From contig JAIQFC010000003.1 of the NCBI GenBank assembly GCA_020073465.1, positions 277,920-341,919 of the forward strand: 64,000 nt of DNA. The letters run 5' to 3'. Position numbers and translations under genes: made by a program. Shown one piece after another: positions 33,558 through 42,280 of this stretch; the stretch's first letter is position 1; each line of letters opens with the position of its first letter. The stretch is from Terriglobia bacterium. GTDB lineage: Bacteria; Acidobacteriota; Terriglobia; Terriglobales; Acidobacteriaceae. A model generated the notes under the pieces. It saw only the letters and a program-made list of their open reading frames with translations, did not search any database and was not told the DNA's origin.

Positions 33558-34940
33558 ATGATTGAGCCCAAAGTCGGATTCATAGTTTACGGCGTCCACA
33601 AAGACGGATTGAAAGATCCGATGGGCCAGCCATTCATCGACGAAGCACTGGTGGAGAGCGCCAAGGGTGCGCTGACCAAGGCTGGGCTGAACCTGGTCAC
33701 GCAAGAGCTGGTTATCGCCACGAAAGAGGAAGCCATAACAGCGCTGCGCCGGATGAAGCACGATGAGGATGTTGACGCGGTGATCTTGTTCTCAGGTACG
33801 TGGGTTTGGGCGGCCCATCTGGTCGGGGCGATCCGCGACTACGCGAGCACGGGAAAGGGAGTGCTGCTCTGGACTCATCCGGGCTCGCAGGGGTGGCGTC
33901 CCGTCGGTGGCCTGGTGATGCACGGCGGGCTACTGGAGATCGGGGTTCCTCACAAGTTCGTGTACGGCGCGGCGGATGACCAGGAAGCCGTGGGGAAGAT
34001 CGTCAGCTACGCGCGCGCGGCACATATGAAGAATTGGCTCAACCTCTCCACGATTGGCACGTTTGGCGGAAGGGGTATGGGACAGACCTGCGGAGTAGCC
34101 GATCCCTCGCAGTGGATGCGCGTGTTTGGAATCGACATCGATTCTCGCGACACGAGCGATCTTATCCGTACCGCGGAGCGGATCACGCAAGCCGAAGTCG
34201 CGGCGGTGGGACCGCGTTTGCAGAAACTGTTCGGGAAGGCTCCCGATTCAACAGTTGTGAACGAGCGCTCCATTCGCCTCTATCTCGCACTGAAGAAGGT
34301 AGTCGAGAAAGAAAACTTCGATTTCTATACAATCCAGTCGTTTCCCGGCCTCGGCGATGACTACTCCGCCACCTGTTTCGCGCAAAGCATGATGCTCGAG
34401 GACGGCTATGGGACCTCCACTCTCGGTGACTTCAATACGGCGCTCACTGTGCTGCTGCTGACAAAACTCAGCAAGGAACGCGTGTACTACGGAGATCTCC
34501 AGCACGTCGATACCAGGACGAACGAGATCAAGATCATCGGGGACGGAGCTTGTCCGCCCTCTTTGGCTGGAACACTGGGCCCCGCCGGTTTTGCCGAACA
34601 CGGAATTCCAACCGAGGGGGAAGCAGGCGGGCTCTCGGTGAAACTGATCTGCAAAGTCGGCGAAGGAGTGCTTGCGAGGTTGGGAAGAGTGAATGGCGAG
34701 TTCCGCATGGTCATCACGCGCGCGACGGTTTTCGAGCCGCCTGCCGGCCAGGTGGCAAGTCGGCTGGCTGAGTGTGGCATTCCATTCTGGCCACACGGCT
34801 TTGTCACCGCTCACTGCAACATCGATAGTCTGCTGCAGAATTGGACGAACGAGTATGCATGCTTGGGCTATGGGCACGACATCTTCCCGGCCCTGATTGA
34901 CTTCTGCGAGTTGACGGGCATAAGAGCGGTCCTGCCCTGA
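33558..34940 (+). CDS. L-fucose/L-arabinose isomerase-like protein (COG2407)
   Basis: The product is 460 aa with GGAGGA before the ATG. The N-terminal domain ('VGFIVYGVHKDGL...DVDAVILFSGTWVWAAHLV'), the middle part 'STIGTFGGRGMGQTCGVADPSQW' and the C-terminal 'GLGDDYSATCFAQSMMLEDGYG...DFNTALTVLLL' and 'WPHGFVTAHCNID' fit the sugar-isomerase fold, with Glu/Asp/His metal ligands in the last two segments. It should convert an aldose (perhaps a deoxy sugar) to a ketose for the adjacent FGGY kinase. It is the last gene of the operon and is followed by convergent genes. Confidence 0.82.
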   Translation: MIEPKVGFIVYGVHKDGLKDPMGQPFIDEALVESAKGALTKAGLNLVTQELVIATKEEAITALRRMKHDEDVDAVILFSGTWVWAAHLVGAIRDYASTGKGVLLWTHPGSQGWRPVGGLVMHGGLLEIGVPHKFVYGAADDQEAVGKIVSYARAAHMKNWLNLSTIGTFGGRGMGQTCGVADPSQWMRVFGIDIDSRDTSDLIRTAERITQAEVAAVGPRLQKLFGKAPDSTVVNERSIRLYLALKKVVEKENFDFYTIQSFPGLGDDYSATCFAQSMMLEDGYGTSTLGDFNTALTVLLLTKLSKERVYYGDLQHVDTRTNEIKIIGDGACPPSLAGTLGPAGFAEHGIPTEGEAGGLSVKLICKVGEGVLARLGRVNGEFRMVITRATVFEPPAGQVASRLAECGIPFWPHGFVTAHCNIDSLLQNWTNEYACLGYGHDIFPALIDFCELTGIRAVLP

Positions 34941-34993
34941 GGAAGGCCGATGAGGCGACTGAAACTGCTCAACACGTTGCGATCACGTGTCCG

Positions 34994-35419
34994 TTACGCT
35001 GCCCTCAGTGGGATGCTGTCCGGAACCGGCGGCTGTTTCCTCAAAGACATCGCCTTTGCTCGTTGCGCGTTTGAGAGGAAAGGCGAGGAATTGACGTCGG
35101 AGTCTAGGGCGGCTTTCAGCAAGTGCCCCTGTCCGTGAAAACCCATCCCTAAGACCTGCGACATCAATACCAGCAAAACCGCGCAAGCAATCAGCGAGGC
35201 AAACACCACGGGGAAACCGAAACGTTCTGCTGGATTTAATAGAAATTCGACAAGAGCCCCTACCAGAACAAGACCTCCTAGAAGAATGCCGCCAAGCCTG
35301 ACAGTCTCGCCAAAAGTGACTACTGATTCTGCTACGCGATAGGCGCTCTGATAGCGTTCGAGAGCAGCAGTGGATTCACTGGATTCCGGGACGAAGGTAG
35401 TAATGACAGCAGCACTCAT
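34994..35419 (-). CDS. Two-helix membrane protein of unknown function
   Basis: The product is 141 aa. Two hydrophobic helices (about 43-62 'LGGILLGGLVLVGALVEFLL' and 71-89 'VVFASLIACAVLLVLMSQVL') are separated by a short loop; both termini are polar, with 'HGQGHLLKAALDSDVNSS' after the second. It follows the dCache gene by 80 bases and is probably cotranscribed with it, which hints at a two-component sensor complex. No family is recognised. Confidence 0.6.
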   Translation of the reverse strand: MSAAVITTFVPESSESTAALERYQSAYRVAESVVTFGETVRLGGILLGGLVLVGALVEFLLNPAERFGFPVVFASLIACAVLLVLMSQVLGMGFHGQGHLLKAALDSDVNSSPFLSNAQRAKAMSLRKQPPVPDSIPLRAA

Positions 35420-35499
35420 AAAAGCCTCCTTTCATGACATCTTTCTGTCGGCCCTCTCGACCCTGCACACGACGGCTTGCTTCCGCCGGCCGCTCTTCA

Positions 35500-36633
35500 T
35501 TAAGCAGCGGTGCCTCGCGGTCTCTCTTCCTCAGCCGGCGGCTCGAGATCAGACAGTTGCTGTTTCTGGTGCAAGAACACATATGCACCCAATAACGTCA
35601 GCATCAGCACCCCAAGAATCATCATCAAGAGTGCAAAATGGGCCATGTTGAGGATCGGCCCGAAAGCCTCCCGCTCGTCCTGGGTCGCGACCACAATCCA
35701 TCCGAGATTCGGGTAAGCCTGCTTCAGGCCAGTATCCGCAAACCCGATAAGATAGTTCTCTCCATTGGGCAATCTGGCGTCTACGTATCCAGTCTCCCGT
35801 CCCTGCAGCGTGCCGAGGGCATCTCGTATGGCGGTGTATTCGTCCGCCTTCACTCTCATGGACGGACTGACGCCCGGAGAGTTCACGACCGTTCCGTCGT
35901 CCTTAATGAGAAAGACGCGGCCACTGCGCGCGATCTGCTGCTGGTTTAGGTATGTGAACAGAGGTGACACATCAACCAGCGCCGTCACGGCACCGATGAA
36001 CCGGCCCGAGCCTTCTTGCAGCACAGGAAAGCCGATGCTGATGTAGTTGGACCGGCTTTGCTCGTCATAGCGCACATCTGAAATGTGTACAGAACCCTCA
36101 GACCGGGAATCCAGAGTTTGCCAATACTCACGCTCGGTCTGGAAGTAATGCACCGGCTTGTCGGTAGCTGCTACGGTAGCGCCCGTTTGATCTGCGACCG
36201 TGATCTTGAGGAGCGTCGGATTCAATTCCCGACAACGGCGAAGCCAGCGGGCCAGGTCCGAAGTCAGAATGTTCGTCGCCAGTGGATCTGACTCCGAACT
36301 ATTCCAGTTGCTTTCGACCCGGTCGGCTCTCGCTCGAATTTCAGATTCGCCCATGTGCTCGTATGAACGGTTGGCCACGGTGACGGCCTGGACAAGGCTG
36401 GGTTCATTCGCGATCAGACTTGCCGCGGTCACACGCTGACCGATGAAATCTGAGGTCGTCAACGCTGCTGAGCGGGTGATGGTCCGAAAGTACGCACCGT
36501 TCATCTGGTGAACCTGTTTGTCCGCATGCAGACCAATGTAGAAACCGAAGACGGTGATGGGGACCAGGATCACGATGAGTGCTGCCAACAATCGCTGAAG
36601 GGAAATCCGGATTTCCAGAGAATCGAGGGGCAT
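35500..36633 (-). CDS. Double-Cache (dCache) sensor protein lacking an output domain
   Basis: From the ATG at 36633 (GGAGG upstream) the product is 377 aa. A membrane helix 'LLAALIVILVPITVFGFYIG' precedes a periplasmic dCache_1 region (about 40-320) with 'SLVQAVTVANRSY', 'HISDVRYDEQSRSNYISIGFPVL', 'FIGAVTALVDVSPLF' and 'GRVFLIKDDGTVVNSPG'. A second helix ('FALLMMILGVLMLTLLGAYVFL') is followed by only about 25 charged residues. Such sensors normally continue into HAMP and a kinase, cyclase or chemoreceptor domain; none is here or adjacent. It may signal through a partner such as the downstream membrane protein. Confidence 0.82.
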   Translation of the reverse strand: MPLDSLEIRISLQRLLAALIVILVPITVFGFYIGLHADKQVHQMNGAYFRTITRSAALTTSDFIGQRVTAASLIANEPSLVQAVTVANRSYEHMGESEIRARADRVESNWNSSESDPLATNILTSDLARWLRRCRELNPTLLKITVADQTGATVAATDKPVHYFQTEREYWQTLDSRSEGSVHISDVRYDEQSRSNYISIGFPVLQEGSGRFIGAVTALVDVSPLFTYLNQQQIARSGRVFLIKDDGTVVNSPGVSPSMRVKADEYTAIRDALGTLQGRETGYVDARLPNGENYLIGFADTGLKQAYPNLGWIVVATQDEREAFGPILNMAHFALLMMILGVLMLTLLGAYVFLHQKQQLSDLEPPAEEERPRGTAA

Positions 36634-36881
36634 GGTATTCCTCCTCGTCGTGGCGCGAGAATTGAACCCGACCGGGAGAAGCCCGTCGCGCCGGGACATG
36701 TGGGAAAGATCTAAGCCTACCAATTCACCTTATCGGAGATCCGACTTAATGTCAGTGATGAATCTCACAGATGCCACTGACAGACCAATTTGGGCCATGG
36801 CGGATCTGGCTGTGATGGCGGTCACAACTCAAACGACTCCCTAAGCGAAGTCCTGGTCCCGCCTCTCCGGAGCAGTGCGGG

Positions 36882-38705
36882 TTAGCGGATTGGCTGGGCG
36901 ACATTCGAGTAAGCGGATTCGCCGTCGTGATTGATAGCCCGTATCCGGTATGCTGCGTTCTTCCCGGGGCGGGAGTCCGTGTACTCACTGGCAGTGGCGG
37001 CCAGGGCGGCGATGCGCTCCCACGTTCTTCGTCCCGCGTTCTTGTCCTCATCGCGCCGTTCCACGACAATGCCGGTTGGATTGCCACCGTGAACTTCCCA
37101 GGTTAGTTTCAGACCACCGGCGACGGCCACGACATTGAGCGAGCTTGGCGCTTCCGGAAGCACAGGCCAATCGAAATAGTCCTCATCAGTGATCGCCATG
37201 ATGCTGTCCTTGATGGGAAGGGTCTCCAACGTGTCGATTGTGCCCTGCTTCCACTGAACTGGTGTGATCTCGCCAGACACGATGTCGACCAGCACTGGGT
37301 GCGCAATCCCGGAGTTCTTCAGGGTCAGAGCGGCATTGAATGGAGGGGACGCGTTTCCCGGCCGGCTATGGGCGGCAAGCCAGTAAGCGACAACCGCTTT
37401 GCCTTCACGTGAGCGGAATCCATAGGCCATGAAGGACGACTCGGAAAAGCGGTGTAGCGCAGTCAGATCGGGGCTGGATATCTCAATGTCCGGATCAAAC
37501 TTCGTGTCAGAGAAAACAGCATTCGTATTCTGCAGTGCGGAGAAGACAGGCCGCGGCGTGAAGTCCGTGTCGTGATTGGTGAGACCGTGGAGGATCCCGA
37601 AGTCATCGTACTCGTTGCCATCGCTCCCGGCCGCAAGCAGCCAGACGAAGGTCTTCACTCCCGCAGCAAGGTTGTACACCAGTCCCCGAGGCACATACTT
37701 CGCCTGCACCGACTCGTCGGACCCAACCCACGATGGGATCGAATTGAATTCGTCATCAAAGAACGGGATGTCCGGCTTGATCCCTGGATAGTGCGTGACC
37801 AGGTCGCGCAGAGCATGGGGAGATTCGGTTTCGTAGGCGCCATGGTCCATCGTTTCCGGATTCAGGTTGCGTCCGTAGCCGGGGTAGGTGTGATAGGCGT
37901 AGACGTCGATGCCGGATGCGCACTTGCAGGTGTCGAATGCTTTCTGCGTGAAGTCGCGCACGGGGTCGGCCTGGCCGCCATAGATCACCCGAGCCTGAGG
38001 ATCGGTCTTGTGCACGGTCTCGACGAATGACGACAGCAGTGCTCCATATTGTTCGGCGTTGCCCCAAGGATTCCAGTACCCGATGTCTTGCTCGTTCCAC
38101 AACGCCCAATAGTGAATGCGGTCACGGAAGTGGTTCACCATCCACGCCGAGTAGCGGTTGAAGGCGGCGATCTGTTCGGGCGTGGTCGGAGGCCAGAACA
38201 CGGAATAAAGGCTGCGATCATCGTTGTGGAACGAGCCCGGTTCGGGCACGCTTACATCAGGACGCTTGCCGCTCGGTGACGTGTACATCACGTTGCCATA
38301 GAGAAGCTGCACCTGGATCTGCATGCCGTTGTCCACCAGTGAATCGACGGCGTCCTCCAGCTCCGGCGAGCTGGAGAACACACCGCGCTTCTGCTCGATC
38401 CAATCCCAACTGGTACGGTCTGAGCTGTTCTCGTATTGGCCGATGCGAATCCACTTGAAGCCGGCGTCAAACATTCGCGTCCACCACCAGCGGTTCCAGG
38501 GCAGGTAGGGATCGCGGGGCAAGTCGGAGTTGATGCCGAAGCCATCGTGAATTTGGGACGTACGCTTGGGAGGAATGTGGCGAGGTACCTTGTGCGCTCC
38601 GTCGCCTTGCGCATAACTCGACGAAATTGCCGACACGACGATCGCAAGAAGAAGGATGAGAAAATGCGTGCTCCGACCCCGAGAACATGACCACGTACAG
38701 TTCAT
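36882..38705 (-). CDS. Secreted clan GH-A glycoside hydrolase (GH39-like) with C-terminal Fn3-like domain
   Basis: From the ATG at 38705 (GGAG upstream) the product is 607 aa with signal peptide 'THFLILLLAIVVSAISSSYAQ'. The barrel shows 'GFKWIRIGQYENS', the acid/base in 'YWALWNEQDIGYWNPWG' and the nucleophile in 'IPFFDDEFNSIPSW', the two Glu positions of clan GH-A. A beta-sandwich follows, and the last 85 residues ('LNVVAVAGGLKLTWEV...YRIRAINHDGESAYSN') form an Fn3-like domain. The substrate is unclear; GH39 members act on beta-xylosides or alpha-iduronides. It lies 38 bases after the DUF4380 gene in one transcript. Confidence 0.82.
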   Translation of the reverse strand: MNCTWSCSRGRSTHFLILLLAIVVSAISSSYAQGDGAHKVPRHIPPKRTSQIHDGFGINSDLPRDPYLPWNRWWWTRMFDAGFKWIRIGQYENSSDRTSWDWIEQKRGVFSSSPELEDAVDSLVDNGMQIQVQLLYGNVMYTSPSGKRPDVSVPEPGSFHNDDRSLYSVFWPPTTPEQIAAFNRYSAWMVNHFRDRIHYWALWNEQDIGYWNPWGNAEQYGALLSSFVETVHKTDPQARVIYGGQADPVRDFTQKAFDTCKCASGIDVYAYHTYPGYGRNLNPETMDHGAYETESPHALRDLVTHYPGIKPDIPFFDDEFNSIPSWVGSDESVQAKYVPRGLVYNLAAGVKTFVWLLAAGSDGNEYDDFGILHGLTNHDTDFTPRPVFSALQNTNAVFSDTKFDPDIEISSPDLTALHRFSESSFMAYGFRSREGKAVVAYWLAAHSRPGNASPPFNAALTLKNSGIAHPVLVDIVSGEITPVQWKQGTIDTLETLPIKDSIMAITDEDYFDWPVLPEAPSSLNVVAVAGGLKLTWEVHGGNPTGIVVERRDEDKNAGRRTWERIAALAATASEYTDSRPGKNAAYRIRAINHDGESAYSNVAQPIR

Positions 38706-38743
38706 AAAATCTCCTGCCGCGCGAGGCTCTCCCGCTTCCGATT

Positions 38744-39673
38744 TCAGGCATCGCTCTTCGCGATGTAAGGTACAACCGTATTTCGAACCCACTCTTCGTC
38801 TTGTCTGTCCGGCACGTTGGCAAACAGGGACCACCGCTCTACGTGCTGCACGGTTTCTCCCGGCTTCAACTCGACCATGGGTCCCAGGGTTTCCAGTTCA
38901 AGAAACTCCGGGTTGGTGAAAAGCTCAAAATTGCAGCCGAAGTCCGGGTAAGATGCACCCGCGACCACCTGAGCACGTTTAATGAAGAGGACTCCTTGCC
39001 GGACGTACGCGCCCCAGCCGGCGGGGTTGAAAATGCCTCCCATCTGTTCGCGAAAGCGGCCGGTGGGGCTTGCAGACTGGGACAATTGAATGAAATCAGT
39101 TCCGAGATGCCAGCGCGGGTCTGCAAAGTCGGTGAACGACCAGACCCCGAATACTCCGACGGGCTGGTAGTGATCTTTGTCCATGGTGTGCCGTGGCGGA
39201 AGCGGCAAAATCCCACGCCCTCCCTCCCGCATCATGGTTGGCGACCATGGAGCGAGCACGCTTGGCTGGGTACCGTGATTGGTGATGCGGTGCGTCACAC
39301 GGACTGCTGAACCCGACGGTGCCAACTCGATCTCGAATTCCTTCTGCAGGCCGGTTCCGGGCGGCGCGTCCTCACGTGGTGCCGTGAAGCGCACGGTCTT
39401 CCCCAGTTCTGAGACGGCTACCGGAGAGTTGTCGGGGAAATAGGTCCTGTCCACCTCAGGAGAAACCCACAGGCGATGCCCGCCATAAAGGCGAAATTTC
39501 GTTGTTCCAGTTTGACCGGCATCTTCTTCCACTTCGTGAAATTGGTTTTCTCCACCCTGGAATCCATAAAAAATGACACGCGGCCCGACATCGGCGAGAA
39601 CGACCAACTCAACCGTTCCGTTCGAAAGCTTGCAGCAGTTGTTCCAGCCTCGATAGCGGATGCATTCGATCAT
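38744..39673 (-). CDS. DUF4380 (galactose-mutarotase-like) protein
   Basis: From the ATG at 39673 the product is 309 aa; a GTG at 39730 overlapping the aminotransferase gene is the alternative. 'YRGWNNCCKLSNGTVELVVLADVGPRVIFYGF' is the start of DUF4380 and 'GGHRLWVSPE' is the aldose-epimerase-like sugar-binding strand; 'WSPTMMREGGRGILPLP' and 'ETVQHVERWSLF' complete the supersandwich. No signal peptide is seen. Proteins of this fold bind or epimerise sugars, which fits the hydrolase and aminotransferase neighbours. Confidence 0.78.
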   Translation of the reverse strand: MIECIRYRGWNNCCKLSNGTVELVVLADVGPRVIFYGFQGGENQFHEVEEDAGQTGTTKFRLYGGHRLWVSPEVDRTYFPDNSPVAVSELGKTVRFTAPREDAPPGTGLQKEFEIELAPSGSAVRVTHRITNHGTQPSVLAPWSPTMMREGGRGILPLPPRHTMDKDHYQPVGVFGVWSFTDFADPRWHLGTDFIQLSQSASPTGRFREQMGGIFNPAGWGAYVRQGVLFIKRAQVVAGASYPDFGCNFELFTNPEFLELETLGPMVELKPGETVQHVERWSLFANVPDRQDEEWVRNTVVPYIAKSDA

Positions 39674-39708
39674 GGTGTCTGCAATTTGTCGAGTCGTACG
39701 CGAGACGC

Positions 39709-40935
39709 TCAGGCGAGTTCCCTGGCGCACTTCTGAATCTTGCTGAAGGCTGCCGCGATCTCGTGCATATCTTCTTCATCCCCAAGCAATGCAGGCTGTG
39801 GAATCCAGACACTTTCCCAGGCAGCCTTCTGCGTTGCCGGAAACTTGTCACGCAGGAATGCATGCTGTTCCTTGGCCTGCTCCCCACTGAGACGCTTTTT
39901 GTATTCGCCGTTGCGGAATACATGCAACTCATGCAGGGGAGGGTAGCTCGCCTGATTTGGAACTCCCTCCGCGTTCATGGCTTCGATGAAGCGCTCCGTG
40001 GAAATCCCTGCAAATTCCTTCCGGTCTATATGGAAGATGTAGGCGTACTGGCCATTCCGGGTACACCTTGGATCGAGTTTCTGAGGCGTGATGCCGGGGA
40101 TGTCCCGTAACAGTCGATCAAGCAGCCGTGAGTTGTGGTGACGGCGTTTGGTCTGTTCATCGAGCCGGCGGAGCTGTACGTTCAGGACCGCTCCCTGCCA
40201 CTCGCTGAGCCTGTAGTTCGATCCATAGATGAAGTGGCTATAGAACCACTCGCCCGGCATGCGCCCGCAGTCGTGCACAGAGCGGGCTTGCCGCTCGAAT
40301 TTGTCGTCATTCGAAATGACGATACCGCCCTCGCCCGCCGTCATGAGCTTGCTGGACTGAAAACTGAAGGTCCCGGCAACACCGAAGCTTCCAATTCTCT
40401 TGCCCCGCCATTCCGTCGCATGAGCATGCGCCGAATCTTCAATGAGCGCCAGTCCGCGGCTACGCGCGATCTGCTGCAAACGATCGAGATCGGCGGGATG
40501 ACCGCCCATGTGCACGGCGACAATCGCCTTCGTGCGCGGCGTGATGGCTGCTTCCGTCAGGTCAGGGTTGATGCAGTACGTGTCTGGATCGACGTCCACC
40601 AGCACTGGAAGTGCGTTGGCGAACAGGACTGCACTGGCGGTGGCCACAAACGTGAAGTCTGGCAGAATGACCTCATCGCCGGGGCCAATGCCCAGGCCAG
40701 CCATCGTTATCTCCAGCGCAGCCGTGCCATTGGTCACCGCGATTCCGTGCCGCGCTCCATGAAACCGTGCGAAAGCCTGCTCGAATTCGAGGGTCTTGGT
40801 CCCAGGCGTGCGCCACCAAACACGGCTCTCCAGCACTTCGCTGAGAGCGCGCTGTTCGTTCTCGTCATATTGTGGCCAAACAGGAAACGGCTTTCGCTTG
40901 GTCTTCTCGCCACCAAGCAATGCCAGAGTTGACAT
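39709..40935 (-). CDS. DegT/DnrJ/EryC1/StrS-family PLP aminotransferase
   Basis: The product is 408 aa with AGGAG before the ATG. 'GIAVTNGTAALEITMAGLGIGPGDEVILPDFTFVATA' is the nucleotide/keto-sugar aminotransferase signature; 'LIEDSAHAHA' contacts PLP; the lysine lies in 'TFSFQSSKLMTAGEGG'. The family transaminates keto sugars, or makes 3-amino sugars and AHBA-type precursors. It is divergent from a Gfo/Idh oxidoreductase, a pairing also found in kanosamine-type pathways (NtdA/NtdC) where the oxidoreductase makes the 3-keto sugar. Whether it is biosynthetic or catabolic here is open. Confidence 0.9.
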   Translation of the reverse strand: MSTLALLGGEKTKRKPFPVWPQYDENEQRALSEVLESRVWWRTPGTKTLEFEQAFARFHGARHGIAVTNGTAALEITMAGLGIGPGDEVILPDFTFVATASAVLFANALPVLVDVDPDTYCINPDLTEAAITPRTKAIVAVHMGGHPADLDRLQQIARSRGLALIEDSAHAHATEWRGKRIGSFGVAGTFSFQSSKLMTAGEGGIVISNDDKFERQARSVHDCGRMPGEWFYSHFIYGSNYRLSEWQGAVLNVQLRRLDEQTKRRHHNSRLLDRLLRDIPGITPQKLDPRCTRNGQYAYIFHIDRKEFAGISTERFIEAMNAEGVPNQASYPPLHELHVFRNGEYKKRLSGEQAKEQHAFLRDKFPATQKAAWESVWIPQPALLGDEEDMHEIAAAFSKIQKCARELA

Positions 40936-41133
40936 GCCGGTTCTCCTTACGCTCTAGTACAGTGGAAACCCGCGACGAGCAAACGCCGAGACGGCTGGCG
41001 GGGATCGCTTGTTTTCATCCGAGCCGTATACGTTAGCGGAAATTACACGTTTCGTCGAATGTCGGGACAGCGGTCACGAGTTGCATCGGCTAGACCTGAT
41101 TTCCAGGGGCAATTTCATTTCTCGAGGAATCCA

Positions 41134-42273
41134 TTGACCGAACTCAGAGCTGCTGTGATCGGTGCCGGTTTCGTCGGACGAGCGCACATTGAAGCTCTCC
41201 GGCGTCTGGGTGTCCCCTTGGCTGGCGTGGTTGGGAGTTCACCGGAGCGGGCCGAAGCGACCCGGTCTTCCTTGAATCTTCCGCGGGCTTATCGGTCGGT
41301 GCAGGAACTTGCGAGTGATCCTGAGGTCGACGTGGTGCATATCTGCACGCCCAACCATCTGCATTTCGAGCAGGCCAGCGCACTGCTGCGAGCGGGGAAA
41401 CATGTGATGTGTGAAAAACCGCTCGCCATGGACACTCAACAGAGCACGACCCTGATGGACCTTGCGCAGAAACACGGGCGCATCGGAGGCGTCACCTACA
41501 ACCTTCGTTACTATCCCTTGTGCCAGGAAGCGCGAGCGATTATTCAGCGGGGAGCTATTGGGGAGCCGCGCCTGGTGCATGGGGGCTTCCTTCAGGACTG
41601 GCTCTTTTATCCCAATGACTGGAACTGGCGCCTGGAGACCGAGTTGGGTGGAGACCTGCGCGCAGTCTCCGATATCGGGACGCACTGGCTCGATCTCGCC
41701 ACGTGGCTAACGGGCCGCAAAATCACAGAAGTCTGCGCGGATCTCGCTACCGTCATCCCAGTTCGCAAGCGCCCGCGCGGGCGTGTGGAGACTTTCCAGA
41801 AAGCGGGTGAAGTCGCCAGCGATGACGTGAAGATTGTTACAGACGACTATGCATCGGTCTTGCTCCGATTCGAAAACAATCTTCGCGGCGTCATGACCGT
41901 TTCGCAAGTGAGTGCTGGACGAAAGGCATTTCTCGAATTCGAGATCAACGGCTCCGAGGGTTCGTTGGCTTGGAATTCCGAATCACCTAACCGGCTCTGG
42001 ATTGGCCATCGCAATCAAGCCAACCAGGAACTGCTGAAAGATCCTGCGCTGATGAGCCCCACTGCGCGGCGGTACTCGGCCTATCCGGGCGGGCACACGG
42101 AAGGCTATCCAGATACCTTCCTGCAGCTATTCAAGGATTTTTATGCTTACGTGCGGAACCCTTCCACGCAGCCGCCGAGCTTCCCAACGTTTCAGACCGG
42201 ACACGAAGAGCTGGTGTTGTGCGAGGCCATCGCGCGGAGCGCACGCGAACGCCAGTGGCAGAGACTGGCGTAA
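41134..42273 (+). CDS. Gfo/Idh/MocA-family oxidoreductase
   Basis: I start it at the TTG at 41134 (CGAGG upstream), giving 379 aa; an ATG at 41059 would add 25 disordered residues. 'LRAAVIGAGFVGRAHIEAL' is the Rossmann NAD(P) site, 'VHICTPNHLHFEQASALLRAGKHVMCEKPLA' carries the catalytic Lys of the EKP motif, and 'AVSDIGTHWLDLATWLTG' the substrate-binding His/Asp. It oxidises a sugar hydroxyl or reduces a keto sugar. It is divergent from the DegT aminotransferase, with 198 bases between starts, and converges on the winged-helix kinase gene. Confidence 0.9.
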   Translation: MTELRAAVIGAGFVGRAHIEALRRLGVPLAGVVGSSPERAEATRSSLNLPRAYRSVQELASDPEVDVVHICTPNHLHFEQASALLRAGKHVMCEKPLAMDTQQSTTLMDLAQKHGRIGGVTYNLRYYPLCQEARAIIQRGAIGEPRLVHGGFLQDWLFYPNDWNWRLETELGGDLRAVSDIGTHWLDLATWLTGRKITEVCADLATVIPVRKRPRGRVETFQKAGEVASDDVKIVTDDYASVLLRFENNLRGVMTVSQVSAGRKAFLEFEINGSEGSLAWNSESPNRLWIGHRNQANQELLKDPALMSPTARRYSAYPGGHTEGYPDTFLQLFKDFYAYVRNPSTQPPSFPTFQTGHEELVLCEAIARSARERQWQRLA

Positions 42274-42280
42274 CGGCCTT

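Noticed and set aside
41028..41055. Possible LacI-type operator in the DegT/Gfo-Idh divergent region
   Set aside because: The sequence around ACACGTTTCG matches the operator consensus only in its right half.
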